DNA of 64,000 nucleotides from Phycisphaeraceae bacterium (GCA_020851735.1 JADZCD010000066.1:62001-126000); one strand, 5' to 3'; positions 15,811 through 25,003 are shown, counted from the first letter of the stretch. Notes: a model not told the origin generated them from the sequence alone. Numbers and translations: made by a program.

Positions 15811-18255
15811 ATGAACAGAGTGCGGATGACGTTCGCCGTGGCCGGCCAGCAGAATCCCGCCCAGCGGCGGGAGTGCACCGGGTGCATTCAGGAACGTCTG
15901 TTGTCCCTGCCGGGAGTTAAGAACTTAAAGATCCAGGCTGACGAACAGGCCATGGGCGTCTTGATCGACTACGAGCCGCAGGTCCTGACGGTGGCGGAGA
16001 TCGAGCGCCAATTGCACTGTGCCGGGGCCTGCCTGCCCGCGCACGTGGTCCACGTGGTGATCCCCGTGGGCGGCATGCACACCCAAAACGACGAGGGCCT
16101 GATCCAGCGCGAGCTCAACCGTCTGCCCGGCGTGACCGCCACCGCCTCGTATGCCTCCGGCAGCGTGCGCCTGGAATTTGACAAGAAAAGCTGTGCCTTA
16201 GGCGAGATCATCGGCCTGCTGGAAGGCCTGGGTTTTAAGCCCCGTTTTGCCGAGGCGGACCTGACCGTGGGCGGTGAAGATTCCGTGGCCGGGGTGCGCA
16301 TCGAACACCTGCCCGGACGGCGGGAGTGGTGGCAGGGCCAGTTGGCGAAAACCGCCGGCTGGTTCTGGGGCCACCCGCAGATCGCCCTGGTGGTGACGGC
16401 CGGAGTGTTTCTGCTCGGCGGGTTCTGGGTCCACCTGGTGGATGGGCCACAAGTCCTGCGCATCGGGCTGTTGGCGGTGGCGGCGTTTTGCGCCAGCACC
16501 GAAACCTTCCCCGCCGCCTTGCGCATGGCCGGGCGCCTGCGGCTGGACGTGGACGTGCTGATGTTCGCCGCGGCCGGGGGGGCGGCGTTGTTAGGCCAGT
16601 ATGAGGAAGGCGTCCTGCTGCTGTTCCTGTTCGGAGCCGGCTCGGCCGGCGAACACCTGGCGCTGGACCGCGCCCGCCACGCCATCATGGCTTTGGGCAA
16701 AATCGCGCCGGAAAAAGCGATTCGTCTGACCGCTGACGGCCAGGAGGAAGTGCGCGTCGAGCATCTGCGCGTGGGCGATCGGGTGGTGGTCCGCCCGTTT
16801 GATCGCGTGCCGGCCGACGGCGACGTGCTGGAAGGCGAATCCGCGGTGGATCAGTCGGCCATCACCGGCGAGTCGCAGCCCGTGGACAAGACGATGGGCG
16901 ACAAGGTTTTCGCCGGCACGCTCAACGGCGAAGGACGCCTGGTGGTGACGGTGGCCAAGCTGGCCGGCGAAAGCACGCTGGCCCAGATCATGCGCATGGT
17001 GGAAGAAGCGCAGACCAGCAAGAGCCCCACGCAATTATTCACCGCTCACATCGAACGCATCTACGTGCCGGTGGTGTTTGTCACCACGGGGGTTCTGATA
17101 TTCCTGCCGCCGCTGCTGGGATGGCAGCCGCGCATGGAATTCGGCTCGCTATGGGGAAGCTGGTTCTATCAGGCCATGGCGTTTCTGACGGCCGCGTCGC
17201 CATGCGCTTTGGCCATCGGCACGCCGGCGGCGGTGCTCTGCGGCATCGCCCGGGCGGCCCGCGTGGGCGTGCTGGTGAAGGGCGGGGCGTACCTGGAAGC
17301 GCTGGGCCGCGTGGAGTCCGTGATCTTCGATAAGACCGGCACCTTAACCGGCGGGCAGGCGGTGGTGACGGACGTGCTGACCACGGACAGCCACGGCGAA
17401 GAGCAGGTCCTGGCTCTGGCGGCCGGGTTGGAACGCCACAGCAGTCACCCGCTGGCCGAGGCCATCGCCCGGGCGGCGGCGCAGCGGGGAATTCAGCCCC
17501 TGAACGTCACCGATATCGAACAGGTTCCGGGCCTGGGGATGCGCGGGCAGCTGGGGGCGCAGGCGGTGGCGGTGGGCAAAACGGAACTGGCCCGAAAGGC
17601 TGACGTTTTGCCGAGCGATCTGCAGGCGCGCATGCGGGAGTTCAATCGCCAGGGCAAAACCACGGTGGTGGTGGTCCAGGATGGCCTGGTCATCGGGCTG
17701 GTGGCTTTGCGCGATCAGCCGCGGGCGGAAAGCCGCCAGGCGCTGGACAAGCTCCGCCGCCTGGGCATCCGCCACATCGTCATGGCCAGCGGCGATCACC
17801 TGCAGGCGGCGGAGGTCATTGCCAGGGACGTGGGCGTGGATGAATTCTTCGCTGAGCTGCTGCCGGCCGACAAGCTCAAGCTCGTGGACGACTTAACGGC
17901 CCGCTACGGCCCGGTGGCGATGGTTGGCGACGGCGTTAACGACGCGCCCGCGCTGGCCAAGGCTTCGGTGGGCATCGCCATGGGCGCGGCCGGCACGGAC
18001 GTGGCGATGGAGACCGCCGACGTGGTGCTGATGGGCAGCGATCTGGATCGCCTGCCGGAAGCCATCGGCCTGTCACGTTTTAGCCGCAAGATCATCGGGC
18101 AGAATCTGACGATCGCCCTGGGCGTGATCGCGGTGGTCAGTCCCCTGGCGGCCCTGGGCTTTGCCAACCTGGGCCTGGCGGTGCTGCTGCACGAAGGCTC
18201 GACGGTGATCGTCGTGGTCAACGCGCTGCGGATCTTAAGGTACCGCGCGAAATGA
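15811..18255 (+). CDS. Heavy-metal translocating P1B-type ATPase, P1B-4-like
   Basis: An 814-residue metal-exporting ATPase. Residues 5-75 form an HMA-like fold with a CxxC pair (Cys22, Cys25); 80-150 look like a second HMA fold without cysteines. Membrane segments follow from about 185. The actuator loop has TGES (352-355), the transport site in the membrane is SPC (463-465), the phosphorylated Asp is in DKTGTLTGG (from 507), and the hinge is GDGVNDAPAL (near 706). The last membrane segment has HEGST (794-798). SPC plus HEGST is the P1B-4 signature (Co, Zn or Fe efflux); SPC rather than CPC argues against Cu. The N-terminal metal-binding folds are unusual for P1B-4. GGAGG precedes the ATG. 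No regulator is adjacent. Confidence 0.93.
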   Translation: MNRVRMTFAVAGQQNPAQRRECTGCIQERLLSLPGVKNLKIQADEQAMGVLIDYEPQVLTVAEIERQLHCAGACLPAHVVHVVIPVGGMHTQNDEGLIQRELNRLPGVTATASYASGSVRLEFDKKSCALGEIIGLLEGLGFKPRFAEADLTVGGEDSVAGVRIEHLPGRREWWQGQLAKTAGWFWGHPQIALVVTAGVFLLGGFWVHLVDGPQVLRIGLLAVAAFCASTETFPAALRMAGRLRLDVDVLMFAAAGGAALLGQYEEGVLLLFLFGAGSAGEHLALDRARHAIMALGKIAPEKAIRLTADGQEEVRVEHLRVGDRVVVRPFDRVPADGDVLEGESAVDQSAITGESQPVDKTMGDKVFAGTLNGEGRLVVTVAKLAGESTLAQIMRMVEEAQTSKSPTQLFTAHIERIYVPVVFVTTGVLIFLPPLLGWQPRMEFGSLWGSWFYQAMAFLTAASPCALAIGTPAAVLCGIARAARVGVLVKGGAYLEALGRVESVIFDKTGTLTGGQAVVTDVLTTDSHGEEQVLALAAGLERHSSHPLAEAIARAAAQRGIQPLNVTDIEQVPGLGMRGQLGAQAVAVGKTELARKADVLPSDLQARMREFNRQGKTTVVVVQDGLVIGLVALRDQPRAESRQALDKLRRLGIRHIVMASGDHLQAAEVIARDVGVDEFFAELLPADKLKLVDDLTARYGPVAMVGDGVNDAPALAKASVGIAMGAAGTDVAMETADVVLMGSDLDRLPEAIGLSRFSRKIIGQNLTIALGVIAVVSPLAALGFANLGLAVLLHEGSTVIVVVNALRILRYRAK

Positions 18256-18278
18256 CCCGGTGACGAGCAGGCGCGGGC

Positions 18279-18878
18279 TTAGCGCTTGGCTCGGCGCGAG
18301 CGCGGCTTGGCTTTGCCCTTGGGTCTGATTGCCTTGCCGTGGCGTTTAAGAAAGCGATCCATGCTTTCGCGGATCTCATCGCAGGCTTTGTCCGCGTCGT
18401 CCCAGCCGAGCGTCTTGACCACGCCGCCCTCAAGATCCTTGTAGGTGGCAAAGAAGTGTTCCACTTCGCGCAGGAAGTGGGGGGGCACGCGCCAGAGGTC
18501 GTGATACTCAGCGAAAATCGGGTCGGAGTTGGGGACGGCCAGGATTTTGAAGTCGTTGGCCCCCTTGTCCATCATTTTGAACAGGCCGATAGGGCGGGCT
18601 TCGATCAAGCAGCCGGAGAACATCGGCTCATTGACCATGACCAACACGTCCAGCGGGTCGCCGTCCTCCGCCAGGGTCTGGGGGACAAATCCGTAATCGC
18701 CCGGGTACATGGCTGAGGAGTACAGATAGCGGTCCATCTTGAGCATGCCGGTGGCTTTATCGACCTCCACTTTTGTCCGCCGCCCCTTGGCGATTTCCAC
18801 GATGACGTTGATCACCTGCGGCGGATTGGGCCCGGAAGGGATTTTCTCGTACCACTTACTGTCGAAATTCAAAGGCAT
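18279..18878 (-). CDS. ppa: Inorganic pyrophosphatase (family I)
   Basis: A 199-residue soluble enzyme that hydrolyses pyrophosphate to drive biosynthesis. Family I features are KVEVDKATGMLKMDRYL, YPGDYGFVPQTLAEDGDP and DPLDVLVMVN, with the Asp triad that binds Mg. The C-terminal 25 residues are strongly basic (KAIRPKGKAKPRSRRAKR), an extension not needed for catalysis. Its stop lies 23 bp from that of the convergent metal ATPase gene. About 190 bp separate its start from the divergent URO-D family gene. Confidence 0.95.
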   Translation of the reverse strand: MPLNFDSKWYEKIPSGPNPPQVINVIVEIAKGRRTKVEVDKATGMLKMDRYLYSSAMYPGDYGFVPQTLAEDGDPLDVLVMVNEPMFSGCLIEARPIGLFKMMDKGANDFKILAVPNSDPIFAEYHDLWRVPPHFLREVEHFFATYKDLEGGVVKTLGWDDADKACDEIRESMDRFLKRHGKAIRPKGKAKPRSRRAKR

Positions 18879-19067
18879 GAAAACTCCAGGATTAAAAGGG
18901 GTCGATAAGACTGCAGTATAGGCGGAATGTTTCCAAGAGTGAAGCTAATTTAGGTTGGGGCTCAGGCCCCCCTTTGGCTGCCTATAGCCCGCCTAGGTCC
19001 CTTATGGCATTTGCCTGGTCGGCCTTTCGTTCGCGGTTCTGTTTCCGGTGGGATAAAACAGACGGCG

Positions 19068-20138
19068 ATGGATAGCTTGCACGATTGGCTGAGTCCCGCC
19101 CGTTACGGCTGCGATTTGGCGGCTGCGGAGGCGTTCTGGTCCGGCACGGGCCGGTATGTCATTTCGCTGTCGACGATGGACCCGCCCTATTGGAATAGCA
19201 CGGATCAGCCGGTGTGGCTGGAGCAGGCCCGGACGCTGCTGGCCCGCCAGGCGAAGTTGCCCGGGTTGAACTTGCCGTGGGTTCGGCCTGTGGCTGGCAC
19301 GGTGAGCATTCCCCGCTATTGGGGATGTCAGGTCACGGTTGACGCCCACACCCATTTGCCCTTCGGTCGGCCCGTCGCGGCGACGATCGATCAGGCCCTG
19401 GCCCTCAAGCCCTTGCCGGTGGACCATCCGCAGATGGATGCCGCCAAGGTGGTGCGGCTGTATCGGCAACTGAGCGAATATCTGCGGACCGACAAGCTGT
19501 GGCTCTGTGTGCCGGATTTCCAGGGCGTGCTTAATGCGGCGGCCGTTGTGCTCGAGCAGCAGGAATTGTTCATGGCCATGTACAGTGAGCCGAAGAAGGT
19601 TCACGCGTTTCTGGAGCGCGTGTGCGGGCAGTTGATCGACCTGATCCTGTATCTTCGCCGGCAGACGGGGGATCGAATCTGCGGTACGACCTGGCCTTAT
19701 ACGTTTTTTCCCTGCCAGTTCGGCGTGTCGGTGATCGAGGACATGATGCCGCTGCTGTCGGCGGAGATTTATCAGCAGTTCGCTTTTCCGCAGTTGCGTC
19801 GGATGAACCAGGCCCTGGGGGGGCTGCACATTCACTGCTGCGGCAAATATCAGCAGCATGTGCCGACGCTGGCCGCGTCGGACCTGAAGCTGGCTGCCAT
19901 GGAGTATCACCACCCCTACATGACCATCGAGGACATGTTGCCGCTGGCTGGCCGCGCGGTGCTGGTGCCGTTCATGGATGTCGGTGCGGAGGCTTATCCG
20001 TTTCGTAGTCCTTCGGAGTATTACCGCTATCTGATCGAACAGGCGGACAGGAGATTTCGCTTCTGGTTTGCCTGCGATGACGGCTGGGGAGATCCGGGGA
20101 TGCGAACGTTCGTCGAGCAATTTGCGCCGCGGAAGTGA
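19068..20138 (+). CDS. Uroporphyrinogen decarboxylase (URO-D) family protein
   Basis: A 356-residue protein of the URO-D/methyltransferase TIM-barrel superfamily. The diagnostic segment is near residues 215-270: FGVSVIEDMMPLLSAEIYQ, followed by FPQLRRMNQALGG and the metal-ligand block HIHCCGKYQQHVPTL. The His-x-Cys-Cys pattern resembles corrinoid methyltransferases such as MtaA/CmuA rather than true HemE, and the N-terminus lacks the HemE signature, so heme synthesis is unlikely. Planctomycetes carry many such paralogues of unknown substrate. ATG at 19068 is chosen; the frame extends upstream to 19011 without a ribosome site. It stands alone. Confidence 0.8.
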   Translation: MDSLHDWLSPARYGCDLAAAEAFWSGTGRYVISLSTMDPPYWNSTDQPVWLEQARTLLARQAKLPGLNLPWVRPVAGTVSIPRYWGCQVTVDAHTHLPFGRPVAATIDQALALKPLPVDHPQMDAAKVVRLYRQLSEYLRTDKLWLCVPDFQGVLNAAAVVLEQQELFMAMYSEPKKVHAFLERVCGQLIDLILYLRRQTGDRICGTTWPYTFFPCQFGVSVIEDMMPLLSAEIYQQFAFPQLRRMNQALGGLHIHCCGKYQQHVPTLAASDLKLAAMEYHHPYMTIEDMLPLAGRAVLVPFMDVGAEAYPFRSPSEYYRYLIEQADRRFRFWFACDDGWGDPGMRTFVEQFAPRK

Positions 20139-20490
20139 TCTCGGACGGGGGATGGGAAGACGATTTAAGGCAACCCAGGCAGGCCTCCGGAAGGCATGGA
20201 ACCGGCCCCGCATTTACATTCGGGGCTATGTGAGCCAAGACGACCCAGGTATGCCCCCCGGAAATGCCTGGGTTTGGTCAAGGCAGGGCACGCGGGGTGG
20301 GGGTGATTGGGTGAGCGAGGCAATCAAGACGTTGCCCAGGGAAGGAATCCCTGGGCTTTAGGGGGCAACAAGACGGGGGCCTGCGGCCCGCCCGCTAAAC
20401 TTGGAGGGCATGATGGGGCGCAGGGAGTGTTTACCGGGGGCTTTGGGGGGTGGGGAGGGAGGTGGATGGTGTACGGGGTGGCGGGGGGGG
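20139..20490. other. Intergenic region with hairpins between URO-D gene and lexA
   Basis: This 352-bp convergent gap has no credible gene. It contains a hairpin of nine pairs, GCCCAGGGA/TCCCTGGGC with loop AGGAA, at 20334-20356 followed by only three T, and weaker inverted repeats near 20205-20225 and 20250-20275. The hairpins may end transcripts from one or both sides. Confidence 0.55.
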
Positions 20491-21108
20491 TCAATATCTG
20501 CGGATGACGCCGACGACGATGCCTTGGATTTTGCATTCGGGGACGAGAATGGGTTTGAAGTCGGCGTTGGCGGGCTGGAGGCGGATGCCGTCCTTTTCGC
20601 GGTAGAACTTTTTGAGGGTGGCTTCGCCGTTGGGCAGGAGAGCGACGACGGTTTCGCCGTTGCGGGCGGTGCTTTGCTTGCGGACGATGACGTAGTCGCC
20701 GTCGCGGATGTGCTCGTCGATCATGGATTCGCCGCGGACGCGGAGGGCGAAGGTATCGCCGGTGGCCGAGCGAGCGGCGGGGGCGAAGAGGTCTTCTAAG
20801 TCCAAGTGCTGGCGGTCTTCGACGGCTTCGATGGGCAGGCCGGCGGCGATGCTGCCGACGAGGGGCAGGCGGGTGGAGCGGGCTTCGTCGGGCAGTTGGG
20901 CGCCAGGGCTAACTTCCAAAGAGCGAGCTTTGTTGGGCTTGCGCAGCAAAGCGCCTTTGCGAATCAAGGCTTCGACGTGCTCGAAGATGGTGACTTTGCT
21001 GACGTTCAGTTCGTCGGCCAATTCCTGCATCGTTGGCGAATAGCCGCGAGCTATGCGAAAGTCGCGCACGCGCGTAAGGATCTGCAATTGTTTGGGAGTC
21101 AGGTTCAT
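20491..21108 (-). CDS. lexA: LexA repressor
   Basis: A 205-residue SOS repressor. The N-terminal winged helix (1-65) contains LTPKQLQILTRVRDF and SPTMQELADELNVSKVTI; the C-terminal S24-type peptidase domain has the self-cleavage site at Ala89-Gly90 in VGSIAAGLP, nucleophile Ser128 in RGESMIDEHI, and general-base Lys166 in EATLKKFYRE. All catalytic parts are present. ATG at 21108 has a perfect AGGAGAA six bases upstream, ruling out the in-frame extension. The gene lies downstream of, and overlaps, a small unknown gene that may share its promoter and regulation. Confidence 0.96.
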   Translation of the reverse strand: MNLTPKQLQILTRVRDFRIARGYSPTMQELADELNVSKVTIFEHVEALIRKGALLRKPNKARSLEVSPGAQLPDEARSTRLPLVGSIAAGLPIEAVEDRQHLDLEDLFAPAARSATGDTFALRVRGESMIDEHIRDGDYVIVRKQSTARNGETVVALLPNGEATLKKFYREKDGIRLQPANADFKPILVPECKIQGIVVGVIRRY

Positions 21109-21619
21109 CGTGGTTCTCCTGGTTGGACGTGGCCGACAGACCGGGGGCGGTCGCGGCCGGCGTGGCTCCGCCACGCGTGGATTGGACTATGGAGTACACC
21201 GTCCGGGCGATTTCCTCAACCGGGGTGGGCAAGGATTCGGCTGGCAAAGGCAGGATGGCAGGCCTGGGGGCCTTGGCGGCGGGGGCTGCTGGACTGGTCG
21301 GGGCAGGGATCGGCCGGGGACTGCGGGAGGGCGCATAAAGGCCAGGGACCGGGTGCGGGGTGGCATGGTCGAACGTATCAGCCTTTAGAACGCGATTGAG
21401 GACGGGGGCGGTTTGGGGGCCATCGAGGGGCAGGCCGGGGTTGGCGGAGGATTGCTTGGCCTGGCGTCGGGCGTACCCGCCGTAACCGCCGGCGGTTTCG
21501 GTATCGGGTTGATGGGGCAGGGAGGCATTGGTGCGGCGGAGGATTTGGCCTTCGGGGCCGGGCATGTAACGGGTGACGAAATTTCCGCCAGGTCCAGTCA
21601 TAAGAATAGGGGTCGTCAT
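20909..21619 (-). CDS. Proline-rich hypothetical protein overlapping lexA
   Basis: ATG at 21619 is preceded by a good GGAGG site and opens MTTPILMTGPGGNFVTRYMPG, a soluble, Pro/Ala-rich protein with one likely helix (VEEIARTVYSIVQSTRGG). The frame stays open for 200 bases inside lexA in a different frame before stopping, so the last 65 residues are probably not conserved. A lost stop codon, or true overlap with translational coupling to lexA, are the two explanations. No family is recognised. Its place immediately upstream of lexA behind a promoter with repeated GTTCGG elements suggests SOS control. Confidence 0.5.
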   Translation of the reverse strand: MTTPILMTGPGGNFVTRYMPGPEGQILRRTNASLPHQPDTETAGGYGGYARRQAKQSSANPGLPLDGPQTAPVLNRVLKADTFDHATPHPVPGLYAPSRSPRPIPAPTSPAAPAAKAPRPAILPLPAESLPTPVEEIARTVYSIVQSTRGGATPAATAPGLSATSNQENHDEPDSQTIADPYARARLSHSSRLFANDAGIGRRTERQQSHHLRARRSLDSQRRFAAQAQQSSLFGS

Positions 21620-21731
21620 GGCGTGGTGCCTCCAGTTGGGGTTTACCTGAGCCTTTGGCCCCATATGTTGGGGTTGGAGTTCAGGTCGGCACCTCCTGCT
21701 TCGACGAAGGCCATGAGCATGCTTGAAACTT

Positions 21732-21781
21732 TTCGGCATATTTGTTCGGGTAACGTTAACCTAAAAATAGCCGAACGTCAA
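21732..21781 (-). promoter_or_regulatory. Putative promoter and operator for the lexA transcript
   Basis: On the minus strand, TTGACG is followed 17 bases later by TAACGT, a plausible sigma-70 promoter. Three GTTCGG/CCGAA elements overlap it: plus-strand TTCGG at 21732 and 21745 (13 bp apart, direct) and CCGAAC at 21771-21776, the last an inverted partner of GTTCGG at 21744-21749. A near-palindrome GGTAAC/GTTAACC lies between. Repeated half-sites around a promoter fit an autoregulated repressor such as LexA; the planctomycete LexA site is not known to me. Confidence 0.4.
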
Positions 21782-22015
21782 GGCTTTTTTTCAAGCGTAT
21801 AAACAGGCGGGGTTTAGCGATGGCGGGGGGTAAAAAAAGCAGTTGACGGTGGTTGTTTTTTATGGGACGGAGGGGAGAAGGGCGGGGCATGGCGTAAGGG
21901 GCGGGGCAATGAGAAAATCGTTTGCGATGAGGCACGGTGATTTCGGAGATGATCTAGAGCATCCTGGACTGGTTACTTGTCGCGGTTGTTAATCCGTTCA
22001 GTTAAGGTTGACCGC

Positions 22016-23512
22016 GTGTACAAACTACTGCTGACTTTCCGGTATCTGCGGCGCAAGATTATTCCTGTGCTGGCGGCGTTGGGGGTGGCGCTTTGCACGT
22101 CGATGGTGATCGTGGTGGTGAGCGTGACGGGATACTTCATGGAGCGTTACGCGCAGATGGCGCGGCGCACGCAGGGCGACGCGCGGATTGCGGCGGTCGG
22201 CCAGGGATTGACGCACTATGACGAATTGCTCAGTCAACTGCGCGAACTGCCGGAGATCAAAGCCGCCACGGCGGTGATCGTCACCTTTGGTTTTGCGCGC
22301 GGGGCGTATTCGACCGGAGCGCAGGAGGTTCTGGTGTTGGGCGTTGACCCGGCCAGCTACGGCGCGGTGTTGCCTTATGTCGACATTTTGCGCTGGGACA
22401 GCGAGAGTTTCCGCGCTTCCGCCCAAGCGGCCTTGGACGGCCATCCGCCCTTGGGTGACGAAGATCGCCAGCGCCTTAGGGCGGATCTGCAAACCGCGGC
22501 TGACGGCGACTGGCTGGACTACGCCAAGACGCTGCGGCTGCCGGCGAATTGGCCCGCCTGGTACGGCGACGTTGCCCCGGCGGTGGTCGGGCAGGAGTTG
22601 TTCGGGGGCGCACGCGAGCTGATGGCCCAGGGCAGTCCGATGGTGGCGCCTGCGGACCGGCGCATCACGCTGATGATGTTTCCGCGCACGCGCCGGGGCG
22701 CGGTGATCGAGCCGGTGGTTCGGCCGGTGGTGGTGGTCAATGAGTTTGCGCTCAGCTTTGAACATGCCGAGTCGCGGGTGATTTTTGTGCCGTTCGCTTT
22801 TCTTCAGTCGGCCCTCTTGATGGACGCACACGAGGCTGTGGACTCGCAGACCGGTGAGGCGATCGGGGGCCAGGCTTCCGGGGGCCAGGTGCCGGCCCGC
22901 GCCAGTTCCATTGTCATCCGCGCCCGGAAAGACGTGGACGTGGGGGCGCTAAAGCTACGTTTAAAGGAGTTGCTGACGCAGTTTTCGGCTACGTACCCTG
23001 ATGTGGCCAAGCTGCACGTGCGGACCTGGGAGGAGGACTACAACACTTTTTTCCAGGAGATGAAGCGGGAGCGATTCTTGCTGACGTTGTGCTTTGTGAT
23101 TGTCAGCGTGGTGGCGTTCGTGATGATCGGGGTGGTGCTGTACATGATCGTGCTGCAGAAGACGCGGGACATCGGCACGCTGCGGGCGCTGGGGGCGTCG
23201 CGCGTCGGCATCGCGGCATTATTCCTGGGCCAGGGGTTGGCGATCGGGCTGGTGGGGTCGGCGGTCGGCTTGGCGGTGGGGGCGTTTGTGGTAGCGCATC
23301 TGGAGGAGATTTATCAGCTGACGACGACGGCAGCGGGTTTGGGATCACGGATTCAGGATGCGCAGGATTGGGATCGCCTGGCGGGGCGGCTGGACGCGGC
23401 GGAGATTGGGTGGATTATGTTGGTGGTTGTCGGCAGCAGCGTATTGGGGGCGCTGATACCGGCATTGCTGGCGGCGCGGCTGGATCCGGTGGAGGCGCTA
23501 AGGTATGAGTGA
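22016..23512 (+). CDS. ABC transporter permease, FtsX/MacB-like
   Basis: A 498-residue inner-membrane protein with the four-helix FtsX/LolC layout: TM1 near the N-terminus (IIPVLAALGVALCTSMVIVV), a periplasmic domain of about 330 residues, then three TM helices with the diagnostic VLQKTRDIGTLRALGASRV cytoplasmic loop and C-terminal DPVEALRYE. Such permeases act in lipoprotein release or mechanotransmission rather than classic substrate transport. GTG at 22016 is chosen because planctomycete relatives begin MYKLLL and AAGG lies just upstream. The partner ATPase is not adjacent. The last 31 bases are duplicated at 25145-25175, after the next gene. Confidence 0.87.
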   Translation: MYKLLLTFRYLRRKIIPVLAALGVALCTSMVIVVVSVTGYFMERYAQMARRTQGDARIAAVGQGLTHYDELLSQLRELPEIKAATAVIVTFGFARGAYSTGAQEVLVLGVDPASYGAVLPYVDILRWDSESFRASAQAALDGHPPLGDEDRQRLRADLQTAADGDWLDYAKTLRLPANWPAWYGDVAPAVVGQELFGGARELMAQGSPMVAPADRRITLMMFPRTRRGAVIEPVVRPVVVVNEFALSFEHAESRVIFVPFAFLQSALLMDAHEAVDSQTGEAIGGQASGGQVPARASSIVIRARKDVDVGALKLRLKELLTQFSATYPDVAKLHVRTWEEDYNTFFQEMKRERFLLTLCFVIVSVVAFVMIGVVLYMIVLQKTRDIGTLRALGASRVGIAALFLGQGLAIGLVGSAVGLAVGAFVVAHLEEIYQLTTTAAGLGSRIQDAQDWDRLAGRLDAAEIGWIMLVVVGSSVLGALIPALLAARLDPVEALRYE

Positions 23513-23613
23513 GCAAAGAGGGGCGTTTCATACTTATCGAACCATGATCGGCCGCGACGGCAGGTAGAGATTGCACGCCATTTCCGGACCACAAAAATAC
23601 AATCAAATTTTCA

Positions 23614-23642
23614 TTGACAAACCGGCATCGGCTGCCCATAGT
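23614..23642 (+). promoter_or_regulatory. Putative sigma-70 promoter of the PEP-CTERM gene
   Basis: TTGACA, a 17-bp spacer and CATAGT (four of six to TATAAT), in AT-rich DNA about 170 bp upstream of the start of the HAF/PEP-CTERM gene. Confidence 0.4.
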
Positions 23643-23754
23643 GTATTTAACAGCAGTTAACCGGGCCTCCGGTTTACCAACTGCACCAACCGCACCGGGG
23701 TATCAGCCATTAGCATTAAACGATTCAGGTAATTCCGCACGAATCTGCTCCATT

Positions 23755-23779
23755 CCGACGGAGATCGTGTCTCCGTCGG
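23755..23779 (+). promoter_or_regulatory. Leader hairpin upstream of the PEP-CTERM gene
   Basis: Perfect ten-base inverted repeat CCGACGGAGA/TCTCCGTCGG with a five-base loop TCGTG, ending 33 bp before the start codon. It would fold in the mRNA leader. No T tract follows, so a control or stability role is more likely than termination. The preceding GATTCAGGTAATTCCGCA resembles the first part of the double-hairpin repeat family. Confidence 0.5.
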
Positions 23780-23812
23780 CGGCGATTATTCATTGCTTTT
23801 AAGGAGTCAGCT

Positions 23813-25003
23813 ATGGTGCGCAATCATCTTTGGATTTTCGTTCTGGGCGTGATGCTGGGCGTGACAACGGGCGAGGCGTGCGCGGACATTCGTTACACCG
23901 TGACGGACTTAGGCACATTGGGAGGATCGAGCAGGGCTTACGCGCTAAATGATCATGGACAGGTGGTGGGCGTAAGTGAGCTGGGGACGGGCACGGCGCA
24001 GTCGTTGGCGTTTGTGTGGGATTCGGTTCACGGGCTGCAGCAGTTGGCTGGGCTGCAGGGCGATCTGACCTATGCCAAGGACATCAACAATCAGGGGATC
24101 ATTGTCGGGGGGGCGACGGATGGGCAAAACCAGCTGAAGGCAATGCTCTGGCATCCCCAGACTGGCCCGCAGATTCTTAGTCCGGGGGCGGATTATTCCG
24201 GTTTGGCGACGTCGATTAACAACCTTGGGCAGGTGGTGATTCAGGCGAATCAGGATGGCGTGCAGGGAACGCAGCTGGTCACTTGGGATCAGGCCAACGG
24301 GTTTGCCCATTACGGGCGACTCTACGGCACGGAGGCCATGGCTTGGGATAACAACGACGCGGGCCAGGTGGCGTTGGTTTGGGACGCCATGAAACTGCGT
24401 CCGGGCCAGGCGGTACGGTGGGACCCGGTGGACGGGTTCTGGTTTATCGGGAACGAAAGTCTCTGGCAGACATCACACAATTTGAACGCCACGTCCGGGG
24501 ATAGCTTTGCCATCAACGCTCAGGGAGATGTGGCGGGGGCGTTTTATTTCCCGGTCAGCACCAGCAACAAGTGGCAGGCTTTTGTGTGGCTCAAGACACA
24601 CACCGGTACTCGGAATGCAGTTCTTCTGGGCGATCCCCTGGCGATGTCGATTGCCTGGAGCATCAACGACAGCCAGGTGGTCGTGGGTACGTCCAACCCC
24701 GTTCCCTTTGATCCAGCGGGAGACGGCGATGAGCTTCACGCGTTTATCGCCCACTTGGTGGATAAGGGCACCAATCAAGAGCATTTCGAAATGTTGGACT
24801 TAAATTCCCTGCTGGTTCCCAATACCGGTTGGGTACTCAGGGAAGCGCTGGACATTAACAACAAGGGGCAGATCGTGGGCTGGGGCATCAATCCCCAGGG
24901 GCAAGAGCGGGCGTTTCTGCTTAACGTCGTTGTGCCGGAGCCGAGCACGGCGACGGTGATGCTGCTGGGGGTGGGATTGTGCTGCCGAAGAAGGCGCCCC
25001 TAG
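23813..25003 (+). CDS. HAF-repeat protein with PEP-CTERM sorting signal
   Basis: A 396-residue exported protein. Residues 1-24 are a signal peptide (LGVMLGVTTGEACA). Several HAF-type repeats follow, with the recurring pattern aLNdhGqVVG...aFvW (e.g. AYALNDHGQVVGVSE, AKDINNQGIIVGGA, SINDSQVVVGTS, ALDINNKGQIVGWG), which likely build a beta-propeller-like fold. The C-terminus is a PEP-CTERM signal: VPEPSTATVML, a short hydrophobic stretch and RRRRP. Exosortase recognises this motif, so the protein is a likely client of the exosortase at 37315-38199. AAGGAG precedes the ATG. Its function on the surface is unknown. Confidence 0.92.
   Translation: MVRNHLWIFVLGVMLGVTTGEACADIRYTVTDLGTLGGSSRAYALNDHGQVVGVSELGTGTAQSLAFVWDSVHGLQQLAGLQGDLTYAKDINNQGIIVGGATDGQNQLKAMLWHPQTGPQILSPGADYSGLATSINNLGQVVIQANQDGVQGTQLVTWDQANGFAHYGRLYGTEAMAWDNNDAGQVALVWDAMKLRPGQAVRWDPVDGFWFIGNESLWQTSHNLNATSGDSFAINAQGDVAGAFYFPVSTSNKWQAFVWLKTHTGTRNAVLLGDPLAMSIAWSINDSQVVVGTSNPVPFDPAGDGDELHAFIAHLVDKGTNQEHFEMLDLNSLLVPNTGWVLREALDINNKGQIVGWGINPQGQERAFLLNVVVPEPSTATVMLLGVGLCCRRRRP

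Noticed and set aside
19002..20213. 403-codon minus frame opposite the URO-D family gene
   Set aside because: His/Arg/Gln-rich shadow; the plus strand has the conserved superfamily blocks.
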